Part shown: in pieces, positions 17,793-24,938 of the stretch
Layout: the number at the start of each line of letters is the position of its first letter
Position numbering within the stretch: the first letter of the stretch is position 1
From: Alistipes sp.
GTDB lineage: Bacteria > Bacteroidota > Bacteroidia > Bacteroidales > Rikenellaceae
Length of the DNA: 56,368 bases
NCBI GenBank assembly: GCA_017451685.1
Contig: JAFTNV010000038.1
Location: forward strand, 1-56,368
Reading direction: 5' to 3'
Translations under genes and position numbers: made by a program
Notes under the pieces: model-generated
The model's database searches: none
Seen by the model: the letters and a program-made list of their open reading frames with translations, nothing else
What the model was told of the DNA's origin: nothing

Positions 17793-17800
17793 TACCTTTG
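17793..17800 (+). promoter_or_regulatory. -7 box for the steroid-type reductase cassette
   Basis: TACCTTTG is a perfect TAnnTTTG match, 93 bases before the start of the 5-alpha-reductase homologue. A TTTG lies at 17777-17780 but only 12 bases away, closer than the usual 19-21, so the -33 box is unclear. Confidence 0.55.
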
Positions 17801-17893
17801 TGCGATTATGGTGTCTGCTCGCTGGTGAATGTTACCTAAAGGTAAAGGTCGTGCGGGCGGGTGGATGTGTAAACAGTGTAAAAAGAATATATT

Positions 17894-18676
17894 ATGTTTT
17901 CGGAGTTGATATCGTTGGAGTGTTACAATACGTTCCTCGTCATCATGGCAGCAGTGGCGCTCGTCGTGTTTGTCGCCCTATACTTCGTCGAGGCGGGATA
18001 TGGCTATCTCTTCAATCCCAAGTTCGGCTTCCCCGTGCCCAACAAGGTGGGATGGGTGTTGATGGAGTGCCCCGTATTCTTCGCCATGGGCATACTTTGG
18101 TGGATGTCGGACTATGCCGTGGAGGCTGCGCCCTTAGCGCTCTTTCTGATGTTCCAGTTGCACTACTTCCAGCGCTCGTTCGTCTTCCCGATGCTCATGC
18201 GCGGAAACTCTAAGATGCCCATAGGCATTGTACTCATGGGTATGGTGTTCAACACGCTGAATGCCGTGATGCAGGGCGGATGGATATTCTACTACGCCCC
18301 CGAGATGGGCTACTACGACGACTGGATGTCGAAGCCCTACTTCTACATCGGTGCGGCGGTCTTTGCCTTCGGCATGATTACGAACGTACACTCCGACTAC
18401 GTCATCCGCAACCTGCGTAAACCTGGCGACACGAAGCACTACATACCCAAGGGTGGCATGTTTAGGTTCGTATCGTCGGCAAACTACTTCGGCGAGTTCA
18501 TGGAGTGGGTGGGCTTCGCCATAGCCTCATGGTCGTGGGCGGGTGTGGTCTTCGCGTGGTGGACATTTGCCAACCTCGGCCCCCGCTCGGCATCGCTCTA
18601 TAAGCGCTACGAGAGGGAGTTTGGCGAGGAGTTTACGGCGCTAAAGCGTAAGCGCATAATACCTTTTATTTACTAA
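17894..18676 (+). CDS. Steroid 5-alpha-reductase family membrane protein (3-oxo-5-alpha-steroid 4-dehydrogenase homologue)
   Basis: A 260-residue polytopic membrane protein, the length of vertebrate SRD5A1/2, with about six or seven hydrophobic segments. The C-terminal NADPH-binding part is very close to the animal enzymes: NVHSDYVIRNLRKPGDT at 164-180, YIPKGGMFRFVSSANYFGEFMEW ending near 205, and a final RYEREFGEEF...KRIIPFIY. Family members reduce the delta4 double bond of 3-oxo-delta4 steroids to the 5-alpha (allo) form. It is followed after 24 bases by an Old Yellow Enzyme-type reductase and then a short-chain dehydrogenase, the gene set reported for allo/iso bile acid formation in gut Bacteroidales. 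The family is clear; the substrate is inferred. Confidence 0.85.
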   Translation: MFSELISLECYNTFLVIMAAVALVVFVALYFVEAGYGYLFNPKFGFPVPNKVGWVLMECPVFFAMGILWWMSDYAVEAAPLALFLMFQLHYFQRSFVFPMLMRGNSKMPIGIVLMGMVFNTLNAVMQGGWIFYYAPEMGYYDDWMSKPYFYIGAAVFAFGMITNVHSDYVIRNLRKPGDTKHYIPKGGMFRFVSSANYFGEFMEWVGFAIASWSWAGVVFAWWTFANLGPRSASLYKRYEREFGEEFTALKRKRIIPFIY

Positions 18677-18700
18677 CGAGAGAGAAAAACCCAATATACG

Positions 18701-19948
18701 ATGGAGAACAAGAAGAGTTTAGAGGAGTCAAAGTTGTTCACTCCCTATAAGATAGGTAGTGTGACACTACGCAATCGCGTGATACGCTCCGCGGCCTTCG
18801 AGTCTATGGGTAAGGACTTTGCGCCCACCCAGAAGCTCAAGGACTACCATGTGAGCGTGGCTAAGGGTGGCGTGGGCATGACCACCGTGGCATACGCCTC
18901 GATAAACCGTAGCGGCATATCGTTCAACAAGCAGCTGTGGCTGCGTGACGAGATTGTGCCGGCGCTCCGTGACCTCACGGATGCCGTACATAAGGAGGGT
19001 GCTGCCGTGGGCATACAGCTCGGTCACTGCGGTAACATGACACACTGGTCGACGGCGGGAAGCTTCCCGGTGTCGGCATCCAACGGATTTAACCTATACT
19101 CTCCCACGTTCCACCGTCGTATGACAAAGGCGGAGATTCGCCAGTTTGCCAAGGACTTCGGCACGGCCGTAGATACGGCATACAACGCGGGCTTCGACTC
19201 TGTGGAGGTGCATGCCGGTCATGGCTACCTCATCTCACAGTTCCTCTCGCCCTACACCAACCATCGTCATGACGAGTATGGCGGCTCGTTGGAGAACCGC
19301 ATGCGCTTTATGAATATGTGCTTGGAGGAGGTGATGGAGGTGGCACGCAAGCGTGGTATGGGTGTCCTCGTTAAGCACAACATGGAGGATGGCTTCAAGC
19401 GTGGTATACAGGTGCCCGAGTCGATAGAGATAGCCAAGCAGATAGAGTCTTTTGGCGTGGATGGCATCGTCCTCTCGTCAGGCTTCGTGTCGAAAGCACC
19501 GATGGCCGTGATGCGTGGCCGCATACCCACAAAGACGATGGGTTACTACATGGGCTGGAACGAGTGGTTGCAGAAGATTGTCGTGTCGCTCTTTGGCCAG
19601 TGGCTCATCAAGCAGTACGACTTCGAGGAGTGTTACTTCCTGGAGAATGCCAAGAAGTTCCGCGCAGCGCTGAAGGGCCCGCTGGTATATGTCGGCGGTC
19701 TGGTGTCGCGCGAGGGCATAGAGCGAGTCCTCGACGAGGGCTTCGAGCTTGTGCAGATGGCGCGCGCGTTGGTCAACGATCCTGCGTTTGTGAATAAGCT
19801 CAAGGAGGGCGACATCACTACGCGCAGTGGCTGCGACCACCGCGACTACTGCATGGCGCGAATGTACTCGGTAGATATGCAGTGCTGTCACAACTGCAAG
19901 GAGCACATCCCCGACCGTCTATGGAGGGAGATTAACTCGATAAAGTAG
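18701..19948 (+). CDS. Old Yellow Enzyme-type NADH:flavin oxidoreductase (candidate steroid/bile acid ene-reductase)
   Basis: A 415-residue FMN-binding TIM-barrel protein. It starts LFTPYKIGSVTLRNRVIRSA, the usual OYE opening, and has GIQLGHCG and HAGHGYLISQFLSPYTNHR (from residue 171), the conserved active-site and dimer region, and VYVGGLVSREGIERVL before the phosphate-binding strand. Unlike BaiCD/BaiH or 2,4-dienoyl-CoA reductase it has no C-terminal FAD/NAD domains. It ends in a cysteine cluster (Cys378, 384, 395, 396, 399) which could bind an Fe-S cluster or zinc. An unusual hydrophobic stretch (GYYMGWNEWLQKIVVSLFGQWL, about 278-299) could touch the membrane. By position it is a candidate 5-beta-reductase; that is inference. 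Confidence 0.82.
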   Translation: MENKKSLEESKLFTPYKIGSVTLRNRVIRSAAFESMGKDFAPTQKLKDYHVSVAKGGVGMTTVAYASINRSGISFNKQLWLRDEIVPALRDLTDAVHKEGAAVGIQLGHCGNMTHWSTAGSFPVSASNGFNLYSPTFHRRMTKAEIRQFAKDFGTAVDTAYNAGFDSVEVHAGHGYLISQFLSPYTNHRHDEYGGSLENRMRFMNMCLEEVMEVARKRGMGVLVKHNMEDGFKRGIQVPESIEIAKQIESFGVDGIVLSSGFVSKAPMAVMRGRIPTKTMGYYMGWNEWLQKIVVSLFGQWLIKQYDFEECYFLENAKKFRAALKGPLVYVGGLVSREGIERVLDEGFELVQMARALVNDPAFVNKLKEGDITTRSGCDHRDYCMARMYSVDMQCCHNCKEHIPDRLWREINSIK

Positions 19949-19957
19949 GTTGCCGCG

Positions 19958-20776
19958 ATGGGACTATGGAATAGAAATAGAGGTGTGGTCAAGCGTGGCT
20001 CGGCATGGGCGTTGGTGACTGGTGCGGCAGTAGGCATCGGCCGTCAGTATGCCGAGCGTCTGGCTATGATGGGCTACAACCTCGTCGTTGTAGATATTCA
20101 GCCCGAGATTGAGACCGAGGCTGTGGCCATAGCCGAACTACATAAGGTTAGGGTTGTGGCGCGATGTATGGATTTGGCACGTGAGGCTGCGGCACACGAG
20201 CTACATGCGTGGACGGTGGCCGAGGGCTGGGAGTTCGATGTCGTTATCAACAATGCGGGCATCTTCTCCTTCTGCGACATACTAAATACGCCCGTGGAGC
20301 GCTTGGAGCGCATACTCCTACTGCACGACGTGACGCTCACGGTCATGTGTCGCCTATATGCCGAGGATATGGTAAAGCGTGGCAAGGGTCGCATCCTTAA
20401 CATGTCGTCATTCTCGATATGGATGCCCTTCCCGGGCTTGGCGTCGTATAGCGCCAGCAAGGCATACGTCAAGAGCTTTACGGAGGCCTTCGCCAAGGAG
20501 CTGCGTGGCACGGGTGTCTCAATAACGGCAATATGTCCTGCGGGCATTGCCACGGATCTATACGGCCTCTCTAAAAGCCTGCAAAAGTTTGGCGTGAAGT
20601 GGGGCATACTTATGAGCCCTGCGAGCTGTGCGCGTCGTGGCCTTAGAGCCATGTTCAAGGGTCGCCGCGTTGTGGTGCCCGACTGGTGGTTTAGGCTGTT
20701 CATCCCCGTGTGTAAATATCTCCCGGGCTTCTTGATACGCCCGTTGCGTAACTTTACGATGCAGTGGCAGAAGTAA
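19958..20776 (+). CDS. Short-chain dehydrogenase/reductase (candidate hydroxysteroid dehydrogenase)
   Basis: A 272-residue classical SDR. The cofactor motif TGAAVGIG is at 21-28, NNAG at 98-101, and the catalytic residues are Ser150 or Ser151, Tyr164 and Lys168 (YSASK). An aspartate at the end of the second beta strand (VVVD) favours NAD(H). The C-terminal tail is longer and more hydrophobic than in soluble SDRs, like the 17-beta-HSD12/ketoreductase group, and may associate with the membrane. It starts 9 bases after the OYE gene. In comparable gut cassettes this position is a 3-beta-hydroxysteroid dehydrogenase; here the specificity is inferred from context. Confidence 0.82.
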   Translation: MGLWNRNRGVVKRGSAWALVTGAAVGIGRQYAERLAMMGYNLVVVDIQPEIETEAVAIAELHKVRVVARCMDLAREAAAHELHAWTVAEGWEFDVVINNAGIFSFCDILNTPVERLERILLLHDVTLTVMCRLYAEDMVKRGKGRILNMSSFSIWMPFPGLASYSASKAYVKSFTEAFAKELRGTGVSITAICPAGIATDLYGLSKSLQKFGVKWGILMSPASCARRGLRAMFKGRRVVVPDWWFRLFIPVCKYLPGFLIRPLRNFTMQWQK

Positions 20777-20791
20777 ACATAAGAGAGAGTA

Positions 20792-23329
20792 ATGAAGAAA
20801 GAGAATATTGATGCCGGAACTATGGCGGAGAGCAAGCCTAAGCGTAAGAGGAGCTGGTGGCGCTACCTATGGCGTACCGTATGTGTGCTCTTGGCTCTCG
20901 TGGTGTTGGCTGTGGCGGTGGTCATCGCATGGTTAGGCCCCATTGCCGAGTGGTATGTCGAGCGTAACGATGTGGAACTCACGGGTCGTAGGGTAGAGAT
21001 GGACGAGTTGCACGTAAGGCTCTTTAAGGGTAGCCTCGATGTGGATAACCTCGTTGTGTATGAGGATGATGGCACGACGGAGTTTGTGCGTGCCGACCAC
21101 CTGACGGTAACGATGGCCCTGGGCGACATCTTCGATAAGCATGTTCATATTACGGGCGTGACGCTGCGCAATCCGCATGTCGCACTATTACAGGATGGCG
21201 AGGTGTTTAACTTCGACACGCTCATCGCCTACATCCTCGACGAGTATTTCGACGATGTGGAGGAGGCGGACGATGACGACGAGCCGTGGCGCGTGACGAT
21301 AGAGAATGTGGCGGTTGAGGGCGGTAATCTTGCCTACTACGACAGCGAGATGGAGCAGTCGTGGGTGCTCTCGGCACTCAACTTTACAACACCGGAGGTC
21401 ATCCTCGAGGATGCCCATACGCACTTTGATGTGGCCACGAACATAAACGAGGGTGCAGCGTTGGCGGGCGCTCTCGAGCTAAACTGCAACAGCCTCGACT
21501 TCCACTTTGACGGCACGCTGGAGGGCTTTAATCTCGCCGACACGTATAAGTATTGGACTCCGTACCTTAATGTCAGAAGTGTCGACGGCATCGCCGCCGC
21601 GGATGTGGTCTTGGAGGGTAACGTGATGGATATCCTTGCGATGGATATCGCAGGAGAGGTGTCGGCCGACGGCCTTGCGATAGTGGGCCCCGATGGTGGT
21701 AACCTCTTTAGTGCTACGCGCTTAGATGCCGCGATAGCGGAACTTAACATCGACAAGGAACGCTACATATTTGACACCCTCACGGCCGAGGGTTACGCCA
21801 CACAGATGCACCTCCGCAGTGATGGCACGACGAACTTCGACGGCCTCTTCTACGACGACCCCGAGTTGAGCGTGGAGACAACAACAACGGCCCTGGGTGA
21901 CGATATGTACGAGGTGGAGGAGCGTGTGACAATAACGACCGACAAGGAGGAGGCCCCGCTGCGTAACATGACATTGCGCATCGGCAAGCTCAACCTCCAG
22001 GGTGGTAAGTTAGACTACTCCGACCGCACGATGCACGAGGACTTCGTCTATACGCTGCGTAACATCGCCATCTCGGGCGATAACTTCGACATGTGGAGCA
22101 CAAATAAGCTCACGTTGCGTGCGCAGCTCCCGAAGCAGGGCTCAGCACTCTTCCTCTGGGAGGGCTCGCTCACGGACTTCTACAACCAGAGCCTCTTGGC
22201 GATGCTCACAAACGTGGACATAAAGGGCCTCTCGCCATATATCGAGCACTTCACCGCCTTCCCCGTATTGTCGGGAAATATGACCTTCCGCAGCCAGAAT
22301 GTTGTGACAAACGGCAAGCTCAGCGGCATAAACCAACTCGGCACGTATAACTTCGCCCTGGGTAAGAAGAACAGGGAGCTTAAGGCTGAGTATAACCTGC
22401 CGTTGAAGCTCGGCATCTTCGTGCTCACGGATAAGGATGACCATATAGATGTCGACTTCCCCATCACCGGAAGCATCGACTCGCCAGAGTTTTCGTACCG
22501 CAAGATTATCATGAAGGCCATAGGCAACATGCTCCTTAAGATTGTCGCGGCACCCTTTGCGTGGATGTCGAGCGACAAGCAGGAGGCCTTCCGTCATATA
22601 GACATCGACCTCCTAACCCCGGGTCTCGACTCGGAGCACTACGCCCGCATAGATAAGATGGCGGAGACGTTGAGGGAGGATGGCACCCTCAAGGTGCGCC
22701 TCACGCAGCGCGTGAACTACGACCGCGCTGTGCAGCGTATCGCCGACCTGAACCTTAAGATTGCCTACTATAACGCCACGCAGGGTGACGAGAATGGCTA
22801 CTTAGACATGCTTGACTTCACGCGCATTAGGGATGTGAAACTCTCGGGTCGCGGCGTGAAGGCCTTTGCCGACTCTATGCTTGTGGCGCGCGGCATGGAT
22901 CATACGAACATGACTTCGCATGCCAAGGCTATGGCCCTCTATGGCGACGAGGCGGGAGCACAGCTTGGCGACCTCATGCAACACCGCAACCGCATAATCA
23001 CCGAGTATATCAAGTTCCAGCATGCTGATGTGGCGGAGGAGATGCTCACCATCAACAATGTCGTCATCGAGGATATGAAGAACTATAAGGGTAAGGATCG
23101 CTATACGGTGACAATCATCATCGACGACGAGGAGGTTGAGGTGGAGAGTACCGACGAGGAGGGTGTTGATGAGGATTACTACGATGCCTACGTCTTGGAG
23201 GATGATGCCGAAGGCATAGATTTTGCCACGGAGAGCGCGGAAAATGGTGCCGAGGGCGATGCCACGGAGAGCGTGGTGATGACCGAAACGGAAGAAACAG
23301 TTGAAAATACAGAATTTATAAATCAATAA
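20792..23329 (+). CDS. AsmA-like/DUF748 envelope protein
   Basis: An 845-residue protein with a positively charged N-terminus, one membrane helix at about 28-49, and a long beta-rich body with repeated patterns of the AsmA/DUF748 kind (for example RVEMDELHVRLFKGSLDVDNLVVYED near the start and DVDFPITGSIDSPEFSYRKIIMKAIGNML later). AsmA-like proteins of Gram-negatives form elongated grooves that bridge the inner and outer membranes and are linked to lipid transport. The last roughly 70 residues are very acidic and of low complexity, which is unusual for the family. It follows the SDR gene by 15 bases and precedes the FKBP gene by 15, so it may be part of the same transcript. Confidence 0.75.
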   Translation: MKKENIDAGTMAESKPKRKRSWWRYLWRTVCVLLALVVLAVAVVIAWLGPIAEWYVERNDVELTGRRVEMDELHVRLFKGSLDVDNLVVYEDDGTTEFVRADHLTVTMALGDIFDKHVHITGVTLRNPHVALLQDGEVFNFDTLIAYILDEYFDDVEEADDDDEPWRVTIENVAVEGGNLAYYDSEMEQSWVLSALNFTTPEVILEDAHTHFDVATNINEGAALAGALELNCNSLDFHFDGTLEGFNLADTYKYWTPYLNVRSVDGIAAADVVLEGNVMDILAMDIAGEVSADGLAIVGPDGGNLFSATRLDAAIAELNIDKERYIFDTLTAEGYATQMHLRSDGTTNFDGLFYDDPELSVETTTTALGDDMYEVEERVTITTDKEEAPLRNMTLRIGKLNLQGGKLDYSDRTMHEDFVYTLRNIAISGDNFDMWSTNKLTLRAQLPKQGSALFLWEGSLTDFYNQSLLAMLTNVDIKGLSPYIEHFTAFPVLSGNMTFRSQNVVTNGKLSGINQLGTYNFALGKKNRELKAEYNLPLKLGIFVLTDKDDHIDVDFPITGSIDSPEFSYRKIIMKAIGNMLLKIVAAPFAWMSSDKQEAFRHIDIDLLTPGLDSEHYARIDKMAETLREDGTLKVRLTQRVNYDRAVQRIADLNLKIAYYNATQGDENGYLDMLDFTRIRDVKLSGRGVKAFADSMLVARGMDHTNMTSHAKAMALYGDEAGAQLGDLMQHRNRIITEYIKFQHADVAEEMLTINNVVIEDMKNYKGKDRYTVTIIIDDEEVEVESTDEEGVDEDYYDAYVLEDDAEGIDFATESAENGAEGDATESVVMTETEETVENTEFINQ

Positions 23330-23344
23330 ACAAAACTATTAAAG

Positions 23345-24343
23345 ATGAAAAGATTTTTTGCTTTGGCAGTTACGGCTGCCGCCACGATGATGACCGTTGC
23401 TTGTGGTAGCAACGAGCCCAAGGAGCTTGACACCCTGTCGTATGCTGTAGGTGCTGACCTCGGCCTTAACCTCTCGTTGGGTATGGCTGACTTCGACCTC
23501 GACAACGATGTCGTTATCAAGAACATTACGGGCTTCTACGAGAATGGCGACCTCGAGGGTGAGGAGATTCAGCAGGTGCGCCAGCGTATGATGGAGTTCC
23601 AGTATATGCGCCTCATGCCCTATATGAGCGCTAAGCGCCAGCGCGACATGATTACTACGGATATGCCCGACACGCTGCCCGCACTCCCCGAGTTGTTTGA
23701 CGATAGCTTCACACGCGAGGATGTGTCGGCAATGATGGGTAAGAACATGGGTGCCTATGTTAAGAGCATGGATACGGATTTCAACATGTATTGGTTGAAG
23801 GCGGCTATCAACGATGGCCTTAAGGTTGATGCTCCCGAGCATATCGACTCGCTCATGCGCCTAAGCCAGGAGCAGATGCAGAAGGCTCTCACCGACTTCG
23901 GCACTCGCAAGCGCGAGGAGGCTATGGCTGAGCGCGAGCGCCTCATTAAGGAGAATGCCGAGAAGTCGGCCGAGTGGCTCAAGAAGATAGAGAAGAAGGA
24001 TGGTGTTGTGAAGACCGAGTCGGGCCTTCTCTACCGCATCGACCGCGAGGGTACGGGTGTCTATGCTACCGAGGATACGGATGTTGTACGTGTGAACTAC
24101 GAGGGTAAGACCCGCACGGGCAAGGTGTTTGACTCGAGCTACGAGCGTGGCGAGGCTATCGAATTTCCCCTTAATGGCGTTATCCGTGGTTGGACCGAGG
24201 GCATGAAGCTCATTAACGAGGGTGGTCAGATTACCCTCTGGATTCCCGCAGAGATGGCCTATGGTGAGCGTGGTGCCGGCGCCGACATCGGTCCCAACGA
24301 GGCTTTGGAGTTTAAGGTTGAGCTTCTTCAGGTTACGAAGTAA
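23345..24343 (+). CDS. FKBP-type peptidyl-prolyl isomerase lipoprotein
   Basis: A 332-residue envelope foldase. The signal peptide ends in a lipobox, TVAC with Cys20, so it should be lipid-anchored. The N-terminal part (about 30-200) is the helical FKBP dimerisation domain seen in Mip and FkpA; the C-terminal roughly 100 residues are a canonical FKBP domain with VRVNYEGKTRTGKVFDSSYERGE, VIRGWTEGMKLINEGG and IPAEMAYGERGAG. It ends a plus-strand run that began at 17894 and is followed 24 bases later by a strong intrinsic terminator. Confidence 0.93.
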   Translation: MKRFFALAVTAAATMMTVACGSNEPKELDTLSYAVGADLGLNLSLGMADFDLDNDVVIKNITGFYENGDLEGEEIQQVRQRMMEFQYMRLMPYMSAKRQRDMITTDMPDTLPALPELFDDSFTREDVSAMMGKNMGAYVKSMDTDFNMYWLKAAINDGLKVDAPEHIDSLMRLSQEQMQKALTDFGTRKREEAMAERERLIKENAEKSAEWLKKIEKKDGVVKTESGLLYRIDREGTGVYATEDTDVVRVNYEGKTRTGKVFDSSYERGEAIEFPLNGVIRGWTEGMKLINEGGQITLWIPAEMAYGERGAGADIGPNEALEFKVELLQVTK

Positions 24344-24367
24344 CCTGCGGCACATTCCGGTAGTAGA

Positions 24368-24402
24368 CTACCTCGGGTATCATCCCGAGGTAGGTTTTTT
24401 TT
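24368..24402 (+). terminator. Intrinsic terminator of the FKBP gene (repeat family B3)
   Basis: CTACCTCGGG (24368-24377) and CCCGAGGTAG (24384-24393) form a perfect 10-bp stem with loop TATCAT, followed by GTTTTTTTT. Together with the upstream CGGCACATTCC and AGTAGACTACC (24352-24372) it matches the cores of the elements at 17551-17613 and 49480-49546, so this copy links that repeat family to transcription termination. Confidence 0.9.
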
Positions 24403-24406
24403 ATGG

Positions 24407-24421
24407 TACCGGGATTCGAAC
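24407..24421 (-). other. Short tRNA 3'-arm-like fragment
   Basis: TACCGGGATTCGAAC is identical, over 15 bases and in the same orientation, to part of the tRNA-Pro(CGG) gene at 24655-24729 (acceptor/T-arm 3' side). Beyond it the sequence diverges at once and no T-stem partner or acceptor stem exists, so it is not a working tRNA. It may be a tRNA remnant or one side of an old integration site. Confidence 0.45.
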
Positions 24422-24424
24422 TGA

Positions 24425-24649
24425 GCAATAGCAGTGCTATTGCGAAGTGGAGCCGATGCCACTTATCGCAGACACCTAAGGTGTCGAGAAATAAACATAT
24501 TTATATCGGCTCAACCCGCAAAAAGTGAGTAATGGCAGTATTTTGAGCCAAGGCGCTTGCGCCTGAGTCTTGTTTTATAATTGCGTAGTGCTTGCACTAA
24601 GGGCAATAATAAAACAAGAACAAGTGACATGTAAGTCACTTGCTCAAAA
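24425..24649. other. Densely structured non-coding region (candidate structured RNA or palindromic element)
   Basis: Pairings seen by eye: hairpin GCAATAGC-AGT-GCTATTGC (24425-24443); hairpin TGCGAAGTGG (24441-24450) with CCACT-TA-TCGCA (24459-24470), whose loop AGCCGAT can pair with ATCGGCT (24505-24511), a candidate pseudoknot; GACACC-TAA-GGTGTC (24471-24485); and a four-way junction closed by TTTTGAG (24541-24547) and CTCAAAA (24643-24649). Its arms are AGGCG-CTTG-CGCCT (24551-24564), TCTTGTTTTAT/ATAAAACAAGA (24568-24578 / 24609-24619) enclosing ATTGC/GCAAT and TAGTG-CTTG-CACTA, and CAAGTGAC/GTCACTTG (24621-24642). Two loops are CUUG closed by G-C, a stable RNA tetraloop on the plus strand. 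No coding gene or promoter is evident inside. Confidence 0.6.
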
Positions 24650-24654
24650 CGCTG

Positions 24655-24729
24655 TCGGGATACCGGGATTCGAACCCGGGACCTCCAACTCCCGAAGCTG
24701 GCGCGCTAACCGGACTGCGCTACATCCCG
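24655..24729 (-). tRNA. tRNA-Pro (anticodon CGG)
   Basis: A complete 75-base cloverleaf on the minus strand. The acceptor stem CGGGATG pairs with the 3' TATCCCG, discriminator A, the anticodon stem CCAGC/GTTGG encloses loop TTCGGGA (anticodon CGG), and the T-arm is CCGGGTTCGAATCCCGG. CCA is not encoded. It lies downstream of tRNA-Pro(TGG), 60 bases apart, probably in one transcript. It decodes CCG. Confidence 0.96.
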
Positions 24730-24789
24730 AACTATTCTTAAACTCCGCTCCACCCTCAATTAGTGTAAAAAGAGCCTCACGGCCCTTTG

Positions 24790-24864
24790 TCGGGATACCA
24801 GGATTCGAACCTGGGACCCCCTGCTCCCAAAGCAGGTGCGCTAACCGGACTGCGCTACATCCCG
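24790..24864 (-). tRNA. tRNA-Pro (anticodon TGG)
   Basis: A 75-base cloverleaf on the minus strand with the same acceptor stem as its neighbour (CGGGATG/TATCCCG), anticodon stem CCTGC/GCAGG, loop TTTGGGA (anticodon TGG) and T-arm CCAGGTTCGAATCCTGG. CCA is not encoded. A perfect promoter lies 25 bases upstream. It reads CCA/CCG and, by wobble, other proline codons. Confidence 0.96.
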
Positions 24865-24888
24865 ATGGGTGGCTTAGAATTCGAGGTG

Positions 24889-24919
24889 CAAAGATAAATA
24901 GAAAAAATCAATATGCAAA
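24889..24919 (-). promoter_or_regulatory. Promoter of the two tRNA-Pro genes
   Basis: On the minus strand TTTG (24916-24919) is followed after 19 bases by TATCTTTG (24889-24896), exact matches to both Bacteroidetes boxes, 25 bases before the first tRNA. Confidence 0.8.
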
Positions 24920-24938
24920 AAAATAGTGCGTTTTTGTT

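Noticed and set aside
24407-24421. A third tRNA gene
   Set aside because: Only a T-arm/acceptor-like fragment; no partner strand, anticodon arm or acceptor stem.
24570-24926. Plus-strand ORF of 118 codons
   Set aside because: It reads antisense through both tRNA-Pro genes and gives the well known tRNA-derived peptide pattern, so it is not a gene.
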